A DNA stretch of 64,000 nucleotides. Origin: Streptomyces sp. Ru62 (GTDB lineage Bacteria; Actinomycetota; Actinomycetes; Streptomycetales; Streptomycetaceae). Positions 59,941-64,000 of the stretch are shown piece after piece. The notes beneath the pieces are model-generated. The model saw only the letters and a program-made list of their open reading frames with translations. It had not been told where the DNA came from and made no database searches. The position numbers were made by a program, and so were the translations under genes. Location: contig NZ_PQSU01000010.1 in NCBI RefSeq assembly GCF_002920615.1, forward strand, positions 62,001-126,000. The letters run 5' to 3'. The number at the start of each line of letters is the position of its first letter. The first letter of the stretch is position 1.

Positions 59941-59979
59941 CGTCCTTGCTTGCTCGCGCAGTTCCCCGCGCCCCTAGAG
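59941..59979 (-). repeat. Dispersed intergenic repeat, copy 3 (inverted)
   Basis: On the minus strand the region reads CCTCTAGGGGCGCGGGGAAC then TGCGCGAGCAAGCAAGGACG, the best match in this window to the common Streptomyces core GGGGCGCGGGGAACTGCGCGA. In intergenic space after the NamZ gene. Confidence 0.65.
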
Positions 59980-60007
59980 GTTGGTGCAGTCACCCTTTCT
60001 TTTACAC

Positions 60008-60021
60008 ATACCGACCGGTTA
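60008..60021. promoter_or_regulatory. TetR-type operator upstream of the SDR operon
   Basis: ATACCGACCGGTTA, on the opposite strand TAACCGGTCGGTAT, shares the 12-base core ACCGGTCGGTAT with the 37009 palindrome. Sited 46 nt before the SDR gene; the TetR encoded by the operon's third gene is the likely regulator. Confidence 0.65.
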
Positions 60022-60066
60022 GTCTGACGACCGCTGAGCCGAGTCGCACCGTGTCGAAGGAGACCG

Positions 60067-60840
60067 ATGGTGGAAGCCGTGCAGGATGCGGGAGTGATCG
60101 TCACCGGAGCCGGCGGGGGGATCGGGGCGGCGTTGGCCCGGCGGTTCGCCGCCGAGGGGGCGCGGGTCGTGGTGAACGACCTGGACGCCGGGAAGGCCAA
60201 GGCGGTGGCCGAGGAGATCGGCGGGACCGCCGTGCCAGGTGACGCCTCCGCGATCGTCGCCGAGGCCCGCGACGCGCTCGGCGGCAGGGTGGACGTCTAC
60301 TGCGCCAACGCGGGCGTCGCCTTCGAGGACGGCGACCTCGGCACCACCCTCGACGAGAGGACCTGGGCCACGTCGTGGGACGTGAACCTGATGGCCCACG
60401 TCCGGGCAGCGCACGCCCTGCTGCCCGACTGGCTGGAGCGGGGCCGCGGGCGGTTCGTCTCCACCGTCTCCGCCGCCGGGCTGCTCACCATGATCGGCGC
60501 GCCCTCCTACAGCGTGACCAAGCACGGCGCCTACGCCTTCGCCGAGTGGCTGTCGCTGACGTACCGGCACCGGGGAATCAAGGTCCACGCGATCTGCCCG
60601 CAGGGCGTCCGCACCGACATGCTGGCCGCCACCGGCAGCGCGGGCGACCTGGTGCTCCAGCCGACCGCGATCGCCCCCGAGGCCGTCGCCGACGCCCTGT
60701 TCCAGGGCATCGCGGAGGACCGCTTCCTGATCCTGCCGCACCCCGAGGTCGCCGGCTTCTACCAGGCGCGGGCCGGCGAGCCCGACCGCTGGCTCACCAA
60801 CATGAACCACCTCCAGCAGAAGTGGGAGGCCGCCCGGTGA
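60067..60840 (+). CDS. Short-chain dehydrogenase/reductase
   Basis: 257-residue classical SDR. NAD(P)-binding TGAGGGIGAALARRF (13-27), NAG-like ANAGVA, catalytic Ser in STVSAAG, Tyr and Lys in PSYSVTKHGAYAFAEW (Tyr in the YxxxK pattern). Oxidises or reduces a hydroxyl or keto group. ATG start. First gene of an SDR-ligase-TetR operon. Confidence 0.92.
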   Translation: MVEAVQDAGVIVTGAGGGIGAALARRFAAEGARVVVNDLDAGKAKAVAEEIGGTAVPGDASAIVAEARDALGGRVDVYCANAGVAFEDGDLGTTLDERTWATSWDVNLMAHVRAAHALLPDWLERGRGRFVSTVSAAGLLTMIGAPSYSVTKHGAYAFAEWLSLTYRHRGIKVHAICPQGVRTDMLAATGSAGDLVLQPTAIAPEAVADALFQGIAEDRFLILPHPEVAGFYQARAGEPDRWLTNMNHLQQKWEAAR

Positions 60841-62498
60841 CCGCCTCCCCGTACGCGGCCCGGCCCTGGCTCGCGCTGCTGACCGAGGCCCAGCGCACCC
60901 CGGTCGACCCCGCCGACTCGCTCGTGCACGCCCTGCGCGATGCCGTCGCCCAGGCCCCCGACCGTACCTTCCTCGCCTACTTCGACGCCCGGATCGGCTA
61001 CCGGGAGGCCGACGAGCTGAGCGACGCCGTCGCCGCCCACCTCGTCGCGCGCGGTCTGGAGCGCGGCGACCGGGTGGCCGTCCTGCTGCAGAACTCCCCG
61101 CACTTCGTGCTCGCCGTGCTCGGCGCCTGGAAGGCGGGCGCGACCGTCGTCCCGGTCAACCCCATGTACAAGTCGGGGGAGGTGGCGCACGTCCTGCGGG
61201 ACGGCGAGGTGGCCGCGCTGATCTGCTCCGACCGGGCCTGGGAGGCGTACCTGAGGGAGACGGCCGCCGGCTCGCCGGTGCGGATCGTGCTCACCGCCTG
61301 CGAACGGGACTTCCAGACCCGCGACGACCCGCGCGTGCTGGGCTTCGAGCGGCTGCCCCAGGCGCCGGACGCCGACGACCTGGTGGCCGTCGCCCGGCAG
61401 GGCGGCCGGGCCCCCGAGGGCCGTTCGCCGCGCCCGGACGACATCGCGCTGATCAGCTACACCTCGGGCACCAGCGGCACGCCCAAGGGCGCCACCAACA
61501 CCCACGCGAACGTCATGCACAACGTCGAGCGGCAGGTCACCGGGCTCGGCCTGCCCGAGGCGCCCGTCTACTACGCGCTCGCGCCGCTGTTCCACATCAC
61601 CGGCATGGTCTGCCAGTTCGGCGCCTGCCTGGCCGGCGCCGGCACCCTCGTGCTCACCTACCGCTTCGAGGCCGGCGTCGTCCTGGACGCCTTCGCCGAG
61701 CACCGCCCGCACTACACCGTCGGCCCCTCCACCGCCTACATGGCGCTCGCCGCCCGCCCCGAGGCCACCCGCGAGCACTTCGCCTCGTTCGTGAACCTGT
61801 CGTCGGGCGGCGCCCCCGTGCCGCCGGCCCTGGTGGAGGCGTTCCGGGAGCGCTTCGGGCCGTACATCCGCGTCGGCTACGGCCTCACCGAGTGCACCGC
61901 CCCCTGCGCCTCCGTCCCGCCCCACCTGGAAGCTCCCGTGGACCCGGTCTCCGGGACGCTCTCCGTGGGCCTGCCCGGCGCCGACACGGTCGTGCGCATC
62001 CTGGACGAGCACGGCGCGGAGGTGCCCCTCGGGCAGCCCGGCGAGATCGTCGTCCGGGGACCGCAGGTGGTGCCCGGGTACTGGCGGCGGCCGGACGCCA
62101 CCGCCGAGACCTTTCCGGACGGCGAGCTGCGCACCGGCGACATCGGGTTCATGGACGAGCAGGGGTGGCTGTACGTCGTGGACCGCAAGAAGGACATGAT
62201 CAACGCGTCCGGTTTCAAGGTGTGGCCGCGCGAGGTCGAGGACGTCCTCTACACCCACCCGGCGGTGCGCGAGGCGGCCGTCGTCGGTGTCCCCGACGGG
62301 TACCGTGGCGAGACCGTCAAGGCCTATGTCAGCCTCCGTCCGGGGGCCGAGGCGGACCCGGATGAACTCGCGGTGTACTGCAAGGAGAGACTGGCCGCCT
62401 ACAAGTACCCGCGGCAGGTGGAGGTCCTGCCCGACTTGCCCAAGACGGCGAGTGGGAAGATCCTCCGGCGGGAACTGCGTTCCCGCGACAGCGAGTGA
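60837..62498 (+). CDS. Acyl-CoA ligase (AMP-dependent synthetase)
   Basis: 553-residue adenylate-forming enzyme of the ANL superfamily. Motifs: P-loop YTSGTSGTPKGAT, A5 GYGLTECT, A8 GDIGFMDEQGWLYVVDRKKDMI, and catalytic Lys in PKTASGKILRREL. Activates a carboxylic acid to acyl-CoA via an acyl-AMP. GTG 60837 overlaps the SDR stop by 4 nt. Substrate may be a fatty or aromatic acid; the local context resembles the fatty acid or steroid-side-chain catabolic modules of actinobacteria. Confidence 0.93.
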   Translation: MTASPYAARPWLALLTEAQRTPVDPADSLVHALRDAVAQAPDRTFLAYFDARIGYREADELSDAVAAHLVARGLERGDRVAVLLQNSPHFVLAVLGAWKAGATVVPVNPMYKSGEVAHVLRDGEVAALICSDRAWEAYLRETAAGSPVRIVLTACERDFQTRDDPRVLGFERLPQAPDADDLVAVARQGGRAPEGRSPRPDDIALISYTSGTSGTPKGATNTHANVMHNVERQVTGLGLPEAPVYYALAPLFHITGMVCQFGACLAGAGTLVLTYRFEAGVVLDAFAEHRPHYTVGPSTAYMALAARPEATREHFASFVNLSSGGAPVPPALVEAFRERFGPYIRVGYGLTECTAPCASVPPHLEAPVDPVSGTLSVGLPGADTVVRILDEHGAEVPLGQPGEIVVRGPQVVPGYWRRPDATAETFPDGELRTGDIGFMDEQGWLYVVDRKKDMINASGFKVWPREVEDVLYTHPAVREAAVVGVPDGYRGETVKAYVSLRPGAEADPDELAVYCKERLAAYKYPRQVEVLPDLPKTASGKILRRELRSRDSE

Positions 62499-62502
62499 CC
62501 TC

Positions 62503-63117
62503 ATGGAAAGGCAGGTGGCGGCAGTGCCCAGGACGACGGACGGAGACGGGACGCCCGTCCCGCAGCGGCTGCTGGCCGCCGCCACCCGGCTCTTCGCCGA
62601 GCAGGGCTACGACCGCACCTCCGTGCAGGAGATCGTGGAGGCGGCCGGCGTCACCAAGGGGGCGCTGTACCACTACTTCGGCTCCAAGGACGACCTGCTG
62701 CACGAGGTGTACGCGCGCGTGCTGCGCCTCCAGCAGGAGCGGCTGGACACGTTCGCGAACGCCGACGAGCCGGTGGAGAAGCGGCTCAGGGACGCGGCGG
62801 CCGACGTCGTCGTCACCACGATCGAGAACCTCGACGACGCGATGATCTTCTTCCGGTCCATGCACCACCTGAGCCCGGAGAAGAACAAGCAGGTCCGCGC
62901 CGAGCGCCGGCGCTACCACGAGCGTTTCCGCGCGCTCGTGGAGGAGGGCCAGAAGGCGGGCGTCTTCTCCACGGCGACCCCGGCCGACCTGGTCGTGGAC
63001 TACCACTTCGGCTCGGTCCACCACCTGTCGACGTGGTACCGGCCGGACGGCCCGATGGGCCCCCAGGAGGTGGCCGACCACCTGGCCGACCTGCTCCTGC
63101 GGGCCCTGCGGCCGTAG
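62503..63117 (+). CDS. TetR family regulator
   Basis: 204-residue regulator: HTH VPQRLLAAATRLFAEQGYDRTSVQEIVEAAGVTKGALYHYFGSKDDLLHEVYARV (about 18-72) and a helical C-terminal domain. Located 4 nt after the ligase stop. ATG 62503 is chosen; GTG 62524 is a plausible alternative. Probably regulates its own operon via the operator at 60008; resembles fatty-acid/acyl-CoA responsive TetR proteins by context. Confidence 0.87.
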   Translation: MERQVAAVPRTTDGDGTPVPQRLLAAATRLFAEQGYDRTSVQEIVEAAGVTKGALYHYFGSKDDLLHEVYARVLRLQQERLDTFANADEPVEKRLRDAAADVVVTTIENLDDAMIFFRSMHHLSPEKNKQVRAERRRYHERFRALVEEGQKAGVFSTATPADLVVDYHFGSVHHLSTWYRPDGPMGPQEVADHLADLLLRALRP

Positions 63118-63128
63118 GGACCCCGGAT

Positions 63129-63143
63129 GTACCCGAGGGGTAC
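63129..63143. terminator. Bidirectional hairpin between tetR and acyl-CoA dehydrogenase
   Basis: GTACCC-GAG-GGGTAC, 6-bp stem, flanked by CCCC before and GGGG after, which can extend it. Sits between convergent stops at 63117 and 63153. Confidence 0.45.
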
Positions 63144-63152
63144 GGGGGAACC

Positions 63153-64000
63153 TCAGAGGTACTTCTTCAGCTCCCGGCGGGCCAGCGACCGCTGGTGGAC
63201 CTCGTCCGGGCCGTCGGCGAGCATCAGCGTGCGGGCGCTCGCGTACAGCTCGGCCAGCGGGAAGTCCTGGCTCACCCCGCCCGCGCCGTGCAGCTGGATC
63301 GCCCGGTCCAGGATGCCGACCACCGCGCGCGGGGTGGCGATCTTGATGGCCTGGATCTCCGTGTGGGCGCCCTTGTTGCCGACGGTGTCCATCAGCCAGG
63401 CCGTCTTCAGCACCAGCAGCCGCAGCTGCTCGACGGTGACCCGGGCGTCGGCGATCCAGTTCTGGACCACCCCCTGCTGGGCCAGCGCCTTGCCGAACGC
63501 GGTACGGCTCACGGCCCGCCGGCACATCAGCTCGATCGCCCGCTCGGCCATCCCGATCAGCCGCATGCAGTGGTGGATCCGGCCGGGGCCGAGCCGGGCC
63601 TGGGCGATGGCGAAGCCGCCGCCCTCCTCGCCGACGAGGTTCGCCACGGGCACGCGCGCGTGGTCGAAGACGACTTCGGCGTGGCCGCCGTGCGAGTGGT
63701 CCTCGTAGCCGAAGACCTGCATCGCGCGCTTGACCGTGACACCGGGGGTGTCGCGCGGGACCAGGACCATGGACTGCTGGCGGCGGATGTCCGCCCCGTC
63801 CGGGTCCGTCTTGCCCATCACGATGAAGATCTTGCAGTCCGGGTTCATCGCCCCGGAGATGTACCACTTGCGGCCGGTGATGACGTACTCGTCCGTGCCG
63901 TCGGAGGCTCGTTCGATGTGCGTCGTGATGTTCGTGGCATCCGAGGACGCCACCTCCGGCTCGGTCATCGCGAACGCCGACCGGATATCACCCGCCAGCA
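63153..64000 (-). CDS. Acyl-CoA dehydrogenase family protein (5' end outside window)
   Basis: C-terminal 282 codons of an acyl-CoA dehydrogenase-like flavoprotein; the gene continues past the window edge. Visible motifs are [16 protein letters not shown] (FAD/acyl binding), [102 protein letters not shown]. The C-terminal block is closest to the larger ACAD10/11-like and actinobacterial two-domain enzymes. Substrate unknown. Convergent with the TetR operon. Confidence 0.88.
   Translation of the reverse strand, partial: LAGDIRSAFAMTEPEVASSDATNITTHIERASDGTDEYVITGRKWYISGAMNPDCKIFIVMGKTDPDGADIRRQQSMVLVPRDTPGVTVKRAMQVFGYEDHSHGGHAEVVFDHARVPVANLVGEEGGGFAIAQARLGPGRIHHCMRLIGMAERAIELMCRRAVSRTAFGKALAQQGVVQNWIADARVTVEQLRLLVLKTAWLMDTVGNKGAHTEIQAIKIATPRAVVGILDRAIQLHGAGGVSQDFPLAELYASARTLMLADGPDEVHQRSLARRELKKYL

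Noticed and set aside
1..64000. tRNA, rRNA, transposase, integrase, att site or biosynthetic cluster
   Set aside because: No cloverleaf-type sequences, transposase motifs, long terminal inverted repeats, PKS/NRPS or other core biosynthetic genes were seen.

Overview
The window is a high-GC actinobacterial chromosome segment, almost certainly Streptomyces. Codon third positions are nearly all G/C, GTG starts and 4-nt ATGA/GTGA overlaps are common, and it carries a streptogrisin-type protease, many exported hydrolases, a sigma/anti-sigma pair and a SoxR close to the S. coelicolor protein. From memory, the order dnaE2 - Y-family protein - secreted lipase - SGNH lipase - Ser/Thr kinase - homogentisate dioxygenase - citrate transporter - aldehyde/alcohol dehydrogenase - soxR is colinear with S. 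coelicolor SCO1739 down to about SCO1697, so this looks like conserved core-arm chromosome rather than a mobile island. No tRNA, rRNA, CRISPR array, integrase, transposase or secondary-metabolite cluster was seen.

Layout. (1) 1-6564: one-way operon of an amino-acid-type ABC transporter (permease, ATPase), an FAD/NAD(P)-binding protein, two LLM flavin monooxygenases and a DUF1684 protein; it resembles operons that scavenge modified sulfur or nitrogen compounds. (2) 6756-7658: secreted streptogrisin-like protease. (3) 7763-12375: probable LexA box, DnaE2 and a Y-family protein lacking catalytic residues, a DNA-damage mutagenesis cassette. (4) 12353-13278: cupin and divergent MarR regulator with two perfect tandem operators between them. 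(5) 13388-20816: secreted lipase, acetyltransferases, a methyltransferase, small regulators, DUF402, DUF72, an AAA ATPase, an SGNH hydrolase and two unlisted small ORFs. (6) 20888-29001: Ser/Thr kinase, then a His-rich NicO metal transporter, a TPR membrane protein and a DUF4331 exported protein, divergent from an ECF sigma/RskA-type anti-sigma pair. (7) 29128-32909: small protein, CoA transferase, an ABC permease whose ATPase partner is reduced to a 44-codon stub, and a lone type-ISP domain protein. (8) 33017-39332: GntR regulator and homogentisate dioxygenase, a lipoprotein candidate, a TetR gene flanked by two degenerate tandem-repeat arrays, and a molybdopterin/[4Fe-4S] oxidoreductase. (9) 39457-43562: citrate transporter, MFS transporter, and an exported protein overlapping a class F sortase. 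(10) 43661-48930: aldehyde and alcohol dehydrogenases, an ArsR-like regulator, a TetR and a divergent acyl-CoA dehydrogenase; the same 19-bp operator precedes the dehydrogenase operon and the TetR/acyl-CoA dehydrogenase pair. (11) 49002-54339: YiaA/B protein, TetR and MaoC sharing a CTAAGC operator, soxR, hydrolase, WYL regulator, DUF849 enzyme and an unknown zinc-ribbon protein. (12) 54547-59909: penicillin-acylase-like enzyme, a hydrolase and a NamZ-type exo-muramidase. (13) 60008-64000: SDR, acyl-CoA ligase and TetR operon, convergent with a partial acyl-CoA dehydrogenase.

The best leads are operator logic and architecture rather than exotic genes: the two-site TetR regulon at 43.7/47.7 kb, the tandem MarR operators, the minisatellite-like arrays around the TetR at 36 kb, the catalytically dead Y-family partner of DnaE2, the gene set divergent from the ECF sigma factor, and the decayed ABC exporter. 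All functional statements are homology- and motif-based readings; no searches were run.
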